The position numbers and the translations under genes were made by a program. The notes beneath the pieces are model-generated. The model did not search any database. It saw nothing but the letters and a program-made list of their open reading frames with translations, and was not told the origin of the DNA. From the NCBI RefSeq assembly GCF_003046315.1, contig NZ_PZZP01000001.1, positions 1,860,001 to 1,924,000 on the forward strand: a stretch of DNA of 64,000 bases, written 5' to 3'. Below, one piece after another: positions 1-7,745 of this stretch (within the stretch, counting starts at the first letter, position 1; each line of letters opens with the position of its first letter). Source of the DNA: Desmospora activa DSM 45169. Its GTDB lineage: Bacteria > Bacillota > Bacilli > Thermoactinomycetales > DSM-45169.

Positions 1-270
1 CGTATCTTGGTAATCGATAAAAACATTCCCCATCCAGCTGGCCATGGAACCCAAGGCGTAAAAAACAATCGAAAATCCGATCACAAAAAAGAGCGTATGT
101 AGCATCGTCGCCCGCCGCACTTGCCGGGATCGATCCTGATCCTGCAACTGGCCGACGGACATGCCGGTAATATAAGAAAGATACGATGGATACAGTGGCA
201 GACAACAGGGGGAGATAAAAGAGAGCACCCCTGCTGCAAACGCCAACCATACGGTTACATTTTCAACCAC
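1..270 (-). CDS. ccdA: Cytochrome c biogenesis protein CcdA (5' part, runs off the window)
   Basis: Only the first 90 codons are present. The GTG start at 268-270 follows an AGGAGGGAGGGG ribosome binding site. The N-terminus reads as a membrane helix (LAFAAGVLSFISPCCLPLYP) followed by SYLSYITG, the CcdA/DsbD transmembrane signature containing the redox-active cysteine region. CcdA passes electrons across the membrane to extracytoplasmic thioredoxin-like proteins such as ResA, which reduce apocytochrome c before haem attachment. It lies about 20 bp downstream of the resA-like gene on the same strand, so the two form a cytochrome c maturation operon. The family assignment is secure; the C-terminal part is outside the window. 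Confidence 0.88.
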   Translation of the reverse strand, partial: MVENVTVWLAFAAGVLSFISPCCLPLYPSYLSYITGMSVGQLQDQDRSRQVRRATMLHTLFFVIGFSIVFYALGSMASWMGNVFIDYQDT

Positions 271-290
271 GATACCCCTCCCTCCTAACG

Positions 291-935
291 TTAGGACGTC
301 AATTCCTCCATGATTTTCTCTACGGTCTTCTCATCCATATAGCCCGCGATATGGTGGATAATTCGACCCTCTCCATCCAAGACAAAGGTGTTGGGAATGC
401 CGAGAATCTGAAGCTCCTTTTCCGTCGCCCCTTCTTCATCCAGCAAAACGGGAAAGGTAAACGCTTCTTCTCGTAAAAAGGCGTCCATTTTATCCAAACT
501 ATCCCGGTTCGTTAAATTTACCATGTGAAACTGAACTTGATCCCCATGCTTTTCATATGCCGTTTGCAAGTGAGGCATTTCATCTTTGCACGGCGGGCAC
601 CAAGAAGCCCACACGTTGATGATGGCCGATTTTCCATCGTTATCCCGGAGCGACACCGGCTCCCCCTCGCGATCGACCAATGTGATCTCCGGCATATCCT
701 GTCCACGCAGCGGCCCTTCCTGTGGCAATGCTGGGGGCAGATCATCCGCTTCTTGCCGCTTTTGCTTTGATGTTTCCGTTTGCCCCAAAGTATCATCAGG
801 GGAAGCGGCTGTACCCTGTTCACCCTTGGATTCAGTTTTTCCCCCGAAACCGTTCCCGATCACACCCCAAACAGCAGCCACTACCGCTGCCAATGCAACC
901 CCTACCACAATACCGTTTTTTATCGATTGACTCAT
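291..935 (-). CDS. resA: ResA/TlpA-like membrane-anchored thioredoxin-fold oxidoreductase
   Basis: 214 residues. An N-terminal membrane anchor (residues about 7-28) is followed by a roughly 50-residue hydrophilic linker and a TlpA-like thioredoxin domain. Its active site is WCPPC, with cysteines at about 113 and 116, preceded by the strand IINVWAS. Such proteins sit outside the membrane and reduce CXXCH cysteines of apocytochrome c, recharged by CcdA, whose gene is next in the operon. The start is the ATG at 933-935 because AAGGAGG lies 9 bases upstream; a longer open frame begins at an upstream TTG that overlaps this site. The symbol rests on domain and neighbourhood; other TlpA-family members look alike. 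Confidence 0.82.
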   Translation of the reverse strand: MSQSIKNGIVVGVALAAVVAAVWGVIGNGFGGKTESKGEQGTAASPDDTLGQTETSKQKRQEADDLPPALPQEGPLRGQDMPEITLVDREGEPVSLRDNDGKSAIINVWASWCPPCKDEMPHLQTAYEKHGDQVQFHMVNLTNRDSLDKMDAFLREEAFTFPVLLDEEGATEKELQILGIPNTFVLDGEGRIIHHIAGYMDEKTVEKIMEELTS

Positions 936-1182
936 GATCCGATCATCCTCCTTTTGCAATTCGGCGGCGGATGATGGTCTTCAGCAGTAGCATCCCAGAT
1001 GAAGCGCCGCTTTTTGTACATGTGTATGTGTGATATTTTGGATTCTATTCTATTATAGAGGATTGCCCAAAGGATTGTGTGAATAACCGGCAACATTCGT
1101 TTGTGATCGCTGGAGAAAAGACGATTATATGAGATTGATGACAAAGTGAGCCCGGGTCCCGATTTCCGACCTGTTTCAATAC
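936..1182. other. Intergenic region upstream of resA-like gene
   Basis: About 250 bp that presumably hold the resA-ccdA promoter reading leftward. Short open frames here overlap on both strands but have no ribosome binding site or recognisable product. Confidence 0.4.
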
Positions 1183-1209
1183 AAAAAAAGTTGCGATTGT
1201 GGTCGCAAC
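1183..1209 (-). terminator. Rho-independent terminator of the marR operon
   Basis: On the minus strand GTTGCGA, a 6-base loop and TCGCAAC form a 7-bp perfect stem followed by seven T. It lies about 70 bp beyond the stop of the 1280-1822 gene and ends the two-gene marR transcript. Confidence 0.8.
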
Positions 1210-1279
1210 TCAATATAAGCTCGGCTCCGTTTTCCATCTTATCCGCTTTTCCGTTCAAAGTGGATGGCTATCCAACCCA

Positions 1280-1822
1280 TCAGCTATTGCTTTGTTGGTT
1301 TTTCAGATACTCTTCCACTTCAATCGCAAATTCACGCGCATGTTTAAAGTCAGAGGAACGATGGGAAAGTGCCGCTACAATGTCCTCTTTATGCGTTTCG
1401 TTTAAGGCGATGATTTGAGGCTGGCGCGGAATGCGAAATTGGGTGTGATCGTGGTACACAATGGTAACGATAGTACCCAGGGACTCACCTTTCTCGGTAT
1501 GGATGGTGCTCCACATCCATCGTTGCCGCTCCTCGATGTTGCCCCATTCTCGCGAGATATCAAGATCACCCGGCAATCGGGGCTCCGGCCGCAATCCCGC
1601 ATCTTTCAACTGTTTATTCATCGGGAGAAGCAAAAAGTTCAAATACGTTCCATATGCCGGATCGCCAGCCTTGTTGTAAACCTCCAGCAACCGATCATGG
1701 TTCTCCTGGAACACGCCTTGCCAACTGGCTCTGATATGTTCCTCAATGTATTGCGCAATCGCCTCAATCCCGCTTTCTTTGTTTTCCTGGAGAAACTCTT
1801 TTAGGGTCGTTATTTTTTCCAT
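1280..1822 (-). CDS. Hypothetical protein, second gene of a marR operon
   Basis: 180 residues, soluble, no signal peptide or membrane segment. I do not recognise the family. The N-terminal 50 residues are predicted helical (LKEFLQENKESGIEAIAQYIEEHIR). The middle holds short tryptophan-containing segments (WGNIEERQRWMWSTIH) and the C-terminus is again helical and charged. Its start codon overlaps the end of the MarR gene by 13 bp, so translation is probably coupled and the two products are likely expressed together. A role as target or partner of the MarR regulator is inferred from position only. Confidence 0.6.
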   Translation of the reverse strand: MEKITTLKEFLQENKESGIEAIAQYIEEHIRASWQGVFQENHDRLLEVYNKAGDPAYGTYLNFLLLPMNKQLKDAGLRPEPRLPGDLDISREWGNIEERQRWMWSTIHTEKGESLGTIVTIVYHDHTQFRIPRQPQIIALNETHKEDIVAALSHRSSDFKHAREFAIEVEEYLKNQQSNS

Positions 1823-2310
1823 GATTGATCCCCCTCAAAACGTTCTTCATCAGGTGACGACTGCAACTCTCCTTCCATGCTTTCGCTTACCTGACGCAAT
1901 AACACAGCCGCCTCTTGTAAGCCTTCCAACGAATGTCTCCTTCCTACTCGGTTTGCCCAATCCAACTGTTGCTGCTGCACATATTTAAGCGCTTCACGCC
2001 CCTTTGGCGTTAACACCATCAGCTTGGCACGGCGATGATGAGGGTTTTCCCGATACTCGATATAACCATCCTTTTCTAAAGCATCGGCGGTTTGTTGTAC
2101 ACTCTGTCTGGATAACCCCATCACACGAGCAACATGGGCTACGGGAATGGCGCCATGTTCCACCACACCAAGTACCTGCCAACGAGCACTACTTAGACCG
2201 ACCGGTTTTGTCATGCGGTTTCCGGCCTCCAGCAAAAGACCATTGAGACGAAATACCGCAAGTACAATTTCCGTGAATGCATCTCCATGAGGGGTATGTT
2301 GTTTGCTCAT
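1810..2310 (-). CDS. MarR-family winged-helix transcriptional regulator
   Basis: 166 residues. The winged-helix core is clear: VAHVARVMGLSRQSVQQTADALEKDGYI is the DNA-recognition helix-turn-helix and ENPHHRRAKLMVLTPKGREAL is the wing, a hallmark of MarR proteins, which bind DNA as dimers and release it on ligand binding. A 14-bp perfect palindrome overlaps the -35 box upstream, so autorepression is likely. The ATG at 2308-2310 was chosen as the first Met giving a normal MarR length. It has no obvious ribosome binding site and lies only a few bases from the predicted transcription start, so the message may be leaderless. Ligand unknown. Confidence 0.82.
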   Translation of the reverse strand: MSKQHTPHGDAFTEIVLAVFRLNGLLLEAGNRMTKPVGLSSARWQVLGVVEHGAIPVAHVARVMGLSRQSVQQTADALEKDGYIEYRENPHHRRAKLMVLTPKGREALKYVQQQQLDWANRVGRRHSLEGLQEAAVLLRQVSESMEGELQSSPDEERFEGDQSWKK

Positions 2311-2319
2311 TATGACAGT

Positions 2320-2348
2320 ATCATGCCATAACGACAATTGATTGTCAA
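2320..2348 (-). promoter_or_regulatory. marR promoter with overlapping palindromic operator
   Basis: Minus strand: TTGACA (2343-2348), 17-bp spacer, CATGAT (2320-2325). The inverted repeat GACAAT-TG-ATTGTC (2333-2346) overlaps the -35 box, the expected place for a MarR autorepressor to bind. Confidence 0.65.
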
Positions 2349-2370
2349 TTATAAATGAGCATTTTGCATC

Positions 2371-2401
2371 AAAAAAAGACAATACCCAAAATAGTATTGT
2401 C
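2371..2401 (-). terminator. Rho-independent terminator upstream of marR
   Basis: An 8-bp perfect stem (GACAATAC / GTATTGTC, 2378-2401) with an 8-base loop is followed on the minus strand by seven T. It would stop copZ transcription before the marR promoter. Confidence 0.7.
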
Positions 2402-2473
2402 CTCTTCTACAACAACTACTTACTTCACTTTCACTTCAGATGAGTAAATATTGACCTGCCTCTCAACATAGAA

Positions 2474-2508
2474 AAGAAAAAGTTATCGCACCTACCGATC
2501 GGTGCGAT
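2474..2508 (-). terminator. Rho-independent terminator of copZ
   Basis: An 8-bp perfect stem (ATCGCACC 2485-2492 / GGTGCGAT 2501-2508) is followed on the minus strand by AACTTTTTCTTTTC. It is the first terminator downstream of copZ. Confidence 0.7.
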
Positions 2509-2590
2509 CCGTTATATTTTTTGCGAGCGACCGTAGGAAGTGCCTGTGGTAAATCCCTACGCATGGGGAGTAGTCAATCAATGGTTAAAT

Positions 2591-2797
2591 TTAGGCCACA
2601 TCGTACCCCTGATCCTCAATCGTTTCCGCAAGTTGTTGGAGAGAAACACGTTCGGCATCAAACTGAACCTCCACTTTACCTGCGCCCAGATGAACCTCAA
2701 CTTGTTGTACACCGTCCAATTTGCCGAGACTCCCTTCAACCGCCTGAACGCAATGGGCACATGACATCCCTTTTACCGTCAATGTCACTGTTTCCAC
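2591..2797 (-). CDS. copZ: Copper chaperone CopZ (HMA domain)
   Basis: 68 residues, the usual CopZ length. The heavy-metal-associated fold carries the Cu(I)-binding GMSCAHC motif (Cys13 and Cys16), and the C-terminus ends in the family's EDQGYDV. CopZ carries Cu(I) in the cytosol and usually delivers it to the CopA P-type ATPase and to the CsoR repressor. The GTG at 2795-2797 was chosen because AAGGAG lies 8 bases upstream; the longer frame's GTG at 2804-2806 overlaps that ribosome binding site. csoR lies just upstream on the same strand, but no copA follows here, which is unusual. Confidence 0.9.
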   Translation of the reverse strand: METVTLTVKGMSCAHCVQAVEGSLGKLDGVQQVEVHLGAGKVEVQFDAERVSLQQLAETIEDQGYDVA

Positions 2798-2838
2798 CCT
2801 TATCACTCCTTAAGTAAGCTGTAGCCGATTCATACAAT

Positions 2839-2868
2839 ATTATACGGTACCCCCCTATAGTATTTCAA
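2839..2868 (-). promoter_or_regulatory. copZ promoter with G/C-tract CsoR operator candidate
   Basis: Minus strand: TTGAAA (2863-2868), 18-bp spacer, TATAAT (2839-2844). The spacer contains GGGGGGTACC, and ACACCCC lies just upstream of the -35 box, giving a C-tract/G-tract dyad like those bound by CsoR repressors. The spacing makes copper-relieved repression of copZ plausible. Confidence 0.55.
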
Positions 2869-2950
2869 GGGGTGTAATGTCTTTTGTCTTTTATAGTTTT
2901 GATAATCACATCTGCTGATATACAGTCGCCACAATAGAAGGCATAGTCAT

Positions 2951-3289
2951 TTATTTCATCAGCTTCGAAACGGTCTTCATAAACTCGGCTGTTACTTCTT
3001 GGTCTCCCTCTTTTAACCGTTCAATCACACAGGTGTGAATATGGCTCTCCAACAGCAATCGTGAAACCGAATGGAGTGCCGATTGCACGGCGGACATTTG
3101 ATTTAAAATATCATCACAGTAAACATCCCGTTCAATCATACTACGTACCCCTTTTACTTGCCCCTCGATTCGATTCATACGCCGAATGAGATTTTCCTTT
3201 AAAGGGTCTGGAATTTTGCCCTCATGCGTATGATCGCACTCCTGCTCTAATTCTAATGTTGTCTTTTGCTGCTTCCCTTCTTCTGCCAT
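2951..3289 (-). CDS. csoR: Copper-sensing transcriptional repressor CsoR
   Basis: 112 residues, all-helical CsoR/RcnR family. The Cu(I) ligands have the exact family spacing C-x24-H-x3-C (Cys58, His83, Cys87), and the helix-2 motif NRIEGQVKGVRSMIE is present. Apo-CsoR binds operator DNA and is released by Cu(I). The ATG at 3287-3289 follows a GGGGAG stretch. copZ lies 150 bp downstream with its own promoter and a G-tract operator candidate. The assignment is secure; frmR-type relatives lack this ligand set. Confidence 0.92.
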   Translation of the reverse strand: MAEEGKQQKTTLELEQECDHTHEGKIPDPLKENLIRRMNRIEGQVKGVRSMIERDVYCDDILNQMSAVQSALHSVSRLLLESHIHTCVIERLKEGDQEVTAEFMKTVSKLMK

Positions 3290-3470
3290 AGGACTCCCCC
3301 CTCACTTCCATCGCATTCCGTTTATCTAAGTATAGCAGCCTGTATTGATACTATACACGCTTTACTCAAGTTAGAAAGGAAAAAGGTTCTCGTCGATTTG
3401 GTAGCTACACTCGTACCGTACAACCTATGTTATCATGGCTCAGAACAAGGACATTTGAATGGAGCAGACG

Positions 3471-4019
3471 ATGACACAAATCTTTATTCAATGGTTGGAA
3501 GATCAGGGAATCTGGGCCGCGCCGATCAGTATCGTCGTCAATGCGGCAGTCAATGTGCTCGGATTTATTCCCAGCCTGTTTGTCACAGGTGCCAATGTGT
3601 GGATCTGGGGACCGCTCTGGGGGTTTTGGCTTTCTTGGGCAGGGGAGGTTTTGGGAGCGGGGATTGCTTTTATCCTTTTTCGCAAAGGGATCCGATTTTG
3701 GCAACGGCAACGGGATCAACCGGAGTGGAAATGGGTTCACAATCTCAACCGCTGGCCGGCCCACCGTCAATTTGCATCGGTACTGCTGGCTCGGATCGCT
3801 CCTATCGTACCATCCGGTGCCGTCAATCTTCTAGGAGCATTTACCCGTATCCCCTTCACATTTTTCCTTCTTGCCACCATGATCGGAAAAATCCCCTCCG
3901 TCGCATTAGAAGTAATGGTCAGTTATGATGTGATGCATTTTGAGGAAAATGCGGTTCGCTTGATCAGCGTTTTATTGATATTGCTGTTGGGTTGGTGGAT
4001 ATGGCGAGCAAGAGAGTAG
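3471..4019 (+). CDS. TVP38/TMEM64 (VTT-domain) membrane protein
   Basis: 182 residues with about five membrane segments. The VTT/DedA-like core is visible: IPSLFVTGANVWIWG then SWAGEVLGAGIAFILFR, and RIAPIVPSGAVNLLGAFTRIPF, the re-entrant loop motif with its conserved Arg and Pro. Members of this family are membrane proteins of uncertain function, with lipid scrambling or flippase roles proposed for relatives. The ATG at 3471 was preferred to the one at 3459 because GGAG sits 7 bases upstream of it. It stands alone, converging on ung. Confidence 0.8.
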   Translation: MTQIFIQWLEDQGIWAAPISIVVNAAVNVLGFIPSLFVTGANVWIWGPLWGFWLSWAGEVLGAGIAFILFRKGIRFWQRQRDQPEWKWVHNLNRWPAHRQFASVLLARIAPIVPSGAVNLLGAFTRIPFTFFLLATMIGKIPSVALEVMVSYDVMHFEENAVRLISVLLILLLGWWIWRARE

Positions 4020-4052
4020 CCACCTCATCTTTGAGCAGGAAAGGATAAGAAA

Positions 4053-4075
4053 AAGGTGGTGAAAGTCACCACCTT
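4053..4075. terminator. Bidirectional terminator between TVP38 gene and ung
   Basis: Perfect 10-bp stem (AAGGTGGTGA / TCACCACCTT) with a 3-base loop. The minus strand continues TTTTTCTT, so it mainly ends ung; the ung stop codon overlaps the stem. Confidence 0.85.
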
Positions 4076-4748
4076 AGTCCACAATTCGCCAGTCGATCTC
4101 CGTTTGCCCCGCTTCCCGTAGCGCACGATTGATGGTGGAATAAGGACGGCTACCAAAAAAGCCGGCTCTCGCGGATAATGGCGAAGGATGAGCCGATTCC
4201 ACAATGATGTGGCGTTCGGTATCGATCCACTTCTTTTTCTTTTTGGCATAGTTACCCCACAGCACAAACACGACCGGGTCCGTCTTCGCGTTAACGGCAC
4301 GAATCACCGCATCGGTAAACTTTTCCCAACCTTTGTTTTTATGGGAGTTGGCTTGATGTGCCCGCACAGTTAAAACCGCGTTGAGCATCAGGACACCCTG
4401 TTGCGCCCAGGGAGCCAGATAACCATCTTTCGGTGGGGTGTGACCTAAGTCTTCCTGCAATTCTTTAAACATATTGCGCAATGACGGGGGATGAGAAACA
4501 CCGGGACGTACAGAAAAAGAAAGTCCGTGGGCTTGTCCATCGTTATGATAAGGATCCTGCCCCAGCAACAACACTTTTACCTCTTGATAAGAGGTTAATT
4601 TTAAGGCGGAAAACAGATCGCTCTCTGCAGGAAACACTGTATGTTGACTTCGTTCTTCCTCCAAAAAGGCCTTCAATTTTTGCAGATACGGCTGTTTTAA
4701 CTCCTCTTCCAACACTTGCGGCCAATCATTGGGTAATGTAAACGCCAT
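4074..4748 (-). CDS. ung: Uracil-DNA glycosylase, family 1
   Basis: 224 residues, the usual Ung length. The catalytic water-activating loop GQDPYH is at residues 63-68 (Asp65), and the minor-groove intercalation loop HPSPLSARAGFF is near the C-terminus; FVLWGNYAKKK is also typical. The enzyme excises uracil from DNA and starts base-excision repair. The ATG at 4746-4748 has GGAGG about 8 bases upstream; a longer open frame upstream has no such signal. It is monocistronic and ends in a hairpin terminator. Confidence 0.96.
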   Translation of the reverse strand: MAFTLPNDWPQVLEEELKQPYLQKLKAFLEEERSQHTVFPAESDLFSALKLTSYQEVKVLLLGQDPYHNDGQAHGLSFSVRPGVSHPPSLRNMFKELQEDLGHTPPKDGYLAPWAQQGVLMLNAVLTVRAHQANSHKNKGWEKFTDAVIRAVNAKTDPVVFVLWGNYAKKKKKWIDTERHIIVESAHPSPLSARAGFFGSRPYSTINRALREAGQTEIDWRIVD

Positions 4749-4940
4749 TGATGATATCCTCCGTTCCAATCTAAGCTGATTCACATTTCCGAACTTTTGT
4801 TCGTTACTAGAATACATCAATTTTTAACCGTTGTGAACTCCTAAAGCAGAAATTTTTTATGCAAACATGCTAAAGGAATCGACCACTTCCTGTCGAAACA
4901 GCGAATGATGCCCTGAATTGAACTGGAGGTGGAGAGAAAG

Positions 4941-5765
4941 ATGAAATTATATTTATCCGTCGATATGGAGGGCATTAGCGGGTTGGTCGATCCCACGTTT
5001 GTCGATTCCGGCCAGCATCACTATACGCGCGGTCAACAATTGATGACCGCTGAAGCGAACCATGTGATCGATGCCGCTTTTTATGCCGGGTGTCGAGAGA
5101 TTATTGTAAACGACAGCCATTCCAAGATGAACAATCTGATCATCGAAGAGCTACACCCGGAGGCAAAACTGATTTCCGGCGATGTCAAGCCCTTTTCCAT
5201 GATGCAAGGGCTGGATGACAGTTTCAAGGGAGCGATCTTTATCGGTTATCACTCCCGCGCCTCGATGAAAGGCGTACTCAGTCATACGATGATATTTGGT
5301 GTCCGTCATCTGTATATCGATGATGTCGCGATCGGGGAGTTTGGCTTTAACGCTTACTTAGCCGGATATTACGGGGTTCCCGTTATCATGGTGGCGGGTG
5401 ACGACGAGATCGCTAAAGAAGCGCGAGCATTGATTCCGAATATCACGACCACCGTTGTAAAAGAACAACAGTCCCGTACCGCCGCCCTCTGTTTATCCCC
5501 ACAAAAAAGCGGACAGTTGTTGCGGGAAAAAACAGCGCAAGCACTGAAAAAGATTGATCAAGTAGAACCGCTCAACCCACCGCAAAACCCCGTGCTAAAA
5601 ATTGAGTTTGCCAATTACGGACAGGCGGAATGGGCCAACCTCCTACCGGGTACGCACATCGAAAAAGATACAACCATCGTCACCTACCGGGCAAAAAACA
5701 TCTTAGAAGCGTATCAGGCGATGATCGTCATGACTGAACTGGCGATGAAGGCAACGTTTTGTTAA
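4941..5765 (+). CDS. dppA: D-aminopeptidase DppA (peptidase M55)
   Basis: 274 residues, the same length as Bacillus DppA. The M55 zinc ligands are visible: VDMEG (Asp8, Glu10), NDSHSKMN, GYHSRA and IGEFGFNA. The enzyme is a decameric zinc aminopeptidase specific for D-Ala and D-Gly N-termini and is thought to recover D-amino-acid peptides from cell-wall turnover. The ATG at 4941 follows a GGAGG stretch. Unlike the Bacillus dpp operon, no dipeptide ABC transporter follows; the next gene is an unrelated SUKH-like ORF. Confidence 0.92.
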   Translation: MKLYLSVDMEGISGLVDPTFVDSGQHHYTRGQQLMTAEANHVIDAAFYAGCREIIVNDSHSKMNNLIIEELHPEAKLISGDVKPFSMMQGLDDSFKGAIFIGYHSRASMKGVLSHTMIFGVRHLYIDDVAIGEFGFNAYLAGYYGVPVIMVAGDDEIAKEARALIPNITTTVVKEQQSRTAALCLSPQKSGQLLREKTAQALKKIDQVEPLNPPQNPVLKIEFANYGQAEWANLLPGTHIEKDTTIVTYRAKNILEAYQAMIVMTELAMKATFC

Positions 5766-5776
5766 AGGGATACAAA

Positions 5777-6298
5777 GTGGGAATCGACGATCTTTTCAAC
5801 CAACTGGGATCCATCCCGGGCGCAAAGACAGGGAAGGGGCCTCGACACCCTACCCAACCTGCGAACGAAATACAAAAATCGATCGACGACTTTCTTTTGT
5901 CTTACCCCGCACTTCGTAACGACCCCGGTTACGTAGATTTCCTCGAGAAATATGCGGGCGCATATATTGAAAATGAGGATCAAACCCAGATCGTTGACAT
6001 CCTAGGATTTAGTAATGTGTCGACACACATCATCGACATGGAAGGACCAGTAGTCAACGAACATGGATTTCTAATCTTCGCCCAGTGCATCTATAGCAGC
6101 ATCCATGACGGAAAGCTCACCGATTCGTATGAGCACGACTTTGCGTTCAGCGTGACTGGAGCCGAAGGAATTTACTGGATAAGCACAACCCTGCACACCC
6201 AAAATCAACCGTTCATCTTCTATGCAGAAAATTTCCTCCAATGGCTACGGAATCTGATTTCCGCAGGCGGAATATTTGAAAGACCTCACTTCAAATGA
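5777..6298 (+). CDS. SUKH (SMI1/KNR4)-like domain protein
   Basis: 173 residues from a GTG at 5777 with AAAGGG 7 bases upstream. The segment FLLSYPALRNDPGYVDFLEKYAGAYI, followed by acidic and aromatic strands, resembles the start of SMI1/KNR4 domains. Bacterial SUKH proteins are common immunity proteins against nuclease-type polymorphic toxins, often found as orphans away from any toxin. It lies directly behind dppA and before a bidirectional terminator, so it is probably co-transcribed with dppA. The family call is by eye and moderate; an unrelated hypothetical fold is the alternative. Confidence 0.55.
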   Translation: MGIDDLFNQLGSIPGAKTGKGPRHPTQPANEIQKSIDDFLLSYPALRNDPGYVDFLEKYAGAYIENEDQTQIVDILGFSNVSTHIIDMEGPVVNEHGFLIFAQCIYSSIHDGKLTDSYEHDFAFSVTGAEGIYWISTTLHTQNQPFIFYAENFLQWLRNLISAGGIFERPHFK

Positions 6299-6415
6299 CG
6301 CATCCCTTGATCGCGCGTCCATGGTGCGAAAAGTCGATGATACACGTCGCCTCAACGAACTCACTACCCCGCATAGCGATCTGTTTTACGGGACGCTATC
6401 CCGGACGTCCAGTAG

Positions 6416-6448
6416 AAAAAGGCGGCTACCGAATGGTAGCCGCCTTTT
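6416..6448. terminator. Bidirectional terminator
   Basis: Perfect 10-bp stem (GGCGGCTACC / GGTAGCCGCC) with a 4-base loop, AAAAA on the left and TTTT on the right. It ends both the dppA transcript and the odhAB operon. Confidence 0.9.
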
Positions 6449-6473
6449 GTGATTGATACCCATTTCAGATCGC

Positions 6474-7745
6474 TTACCCTTCCAACAACAGCACCTCTGG
6501 GTCTTCTAGCATATCCTTGATCCTTACCAGGAAGCCAACAGCCTCTTTTCCGTCGATGATGCGATGATCGTAGGAAAGGGCAATATACATCATCGGACGG
6601 CTTTCAATGGAGCCGTCAGCGAGGGTAACCGGACGTTGCTGAATCTTATGCATCCCCAGAATCCCCACTTGTGGTGCGTTTAGGATGGGGGTCGATAGAA
6701 GCGAACCAAAGATGCCGCCATTGGTAATGGTAAAGGTACCACCGGTTAGATCGCTTAGAGAGAGAGCATTATCCCGCGCTTTTTTGGCCAGAGAACCGAT
6801 TTCCCGTTCAATTTCGGCAAAGCTTTTACGATCCGCATCTCGAACCACCGGCACAACCAAACCGTCGTCGGTGGAAACGGCGATCCCGATATCATAATAC
6901 TTTTTAAGCAGAAGTTCATCCTCTTGGATTTCAGCGTTTACCAACGGATACGCTTTTAGCGCACCGATCACCGCTTTGGTGAAAAAGGACATAAACCCGA
7001 GGTTGACGTCATGTTGCTCACGGAAAGATTCTTTGCGCCGACGCCGAATCTCCATCACCGCGGTCAAATCTACCTCATTAAAGGTTGTCAACATCGCGGC
7101 GTTTTGCTGGGCTTGTACCAACCGATTGGCAATCGTTTGGCGGCGACGCGTCATCCGCACCCGTTCCACCGGTTTGGCCGGATCCTCGGCGGGTTGTTTT
7201 TTCGCTTCCGCTTTGGGCGCTTTGGAAGCTGGCTTCGCCACAGAAGGAGACTGTTGTGGTTGTAGCTGTTTTCCATAGGCGTCCACATCTTCCGTTGTAA
7301 TCCGACCCATGGGATCCCGTCTTCCCACCTTGTTAAGGTCGATCCCCAACTCACGGGCCCGTTTACGCGCAGCAGGAGTGGCCCAGGAGGTGTCTTGCCC
7401 ATCGGTCTCGGTAACCTCTGCGCTCTCTTCTTCCTCAGCTTTCACATCGGTGTCGGGCTGTGCTTTTGCTGCCGGTGCGGGTTTACCGGTATCTGCTGTC
7501 CCTTCTCCGGTAGCCAAGAGAGCGATCACTTCCCCTACTTCGACCGTGTCGCCCTCCTGTTTTTTGATCTCCTTAAGGACACCAGCGTTCTCCGCCTGAA
7601 TCTCCAGACTCACCTTATCCGTATCCAGCTCCAGTAGAACATCGCCTTCCTCGACGCTATCCCCTTCACTTTTTACCCAATTGGCGATCGTTCCTTCCGT
7701 AATGGACTCCGCCAGTTCCGGCACTTTTACTTCAATCACGGCCAT
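6474..7745 (-). CDS. odhB: 2-oxoglutarate dehydrogenase E2, dihydrolipoamide succinyltransferase
   Basis: 423 residues. Domains in order: an N-terminal lipoyl domain (lipoylated Lys44 in DTDKVSLEI); an Ala/Pro/Glu-rich linker; a peripheral-subunit-binding domain ([16 protein letters not shown] to [11 protein letters not shown], about 120-160); and a catalytic acyltransferase domain ending with [13 protein letters not shown], which holds the HxxxD active site. It transfers the succinyl group from lipoate to CoA. The ATG overlaps the end of odhA by 14 bp and has GGGAGGG upstream, so translation is coupled. E3 (lipoamide dehydrogenase) is not encoded here. Confidence 0.96.
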   Translation of the reverse strand: MAVIEVKVPELAESITEGTIANWVKSEGDSVEEGDVLLELDTDKVSLEIQAENAGVLKEIKKQEGDTVEVGEVIALLATGEGTADTGKPAPAAKAQPDTDVKAEEEESAEVTETDGQDTSWATPAARKRARELGIDLNKVGRRDPMGRITTEDVDAYGKQLQPQQSPSVAKPASKAPKAEAKKQPAEDPAKPVERVRMTRRRQTIANRLVQAQQNAAMLTTFNEVDLTAVMEIRRRRKESFREQHDVNLGFMSFFTKAVIGALKAYPLVNAEIQEDELLLKKYYDIGIAVSTDDGLVVPVVRDADRKSFAEIEREIGSLAKKARDNALSLSDLTGGTFTITNGGIFGSLLSTPILNAPQVGILGMHKIQQRPVTLADGSIESRPMMYIALSYDHRIIDGKEAVGFLVRIKDMLEDPEVLLLEG

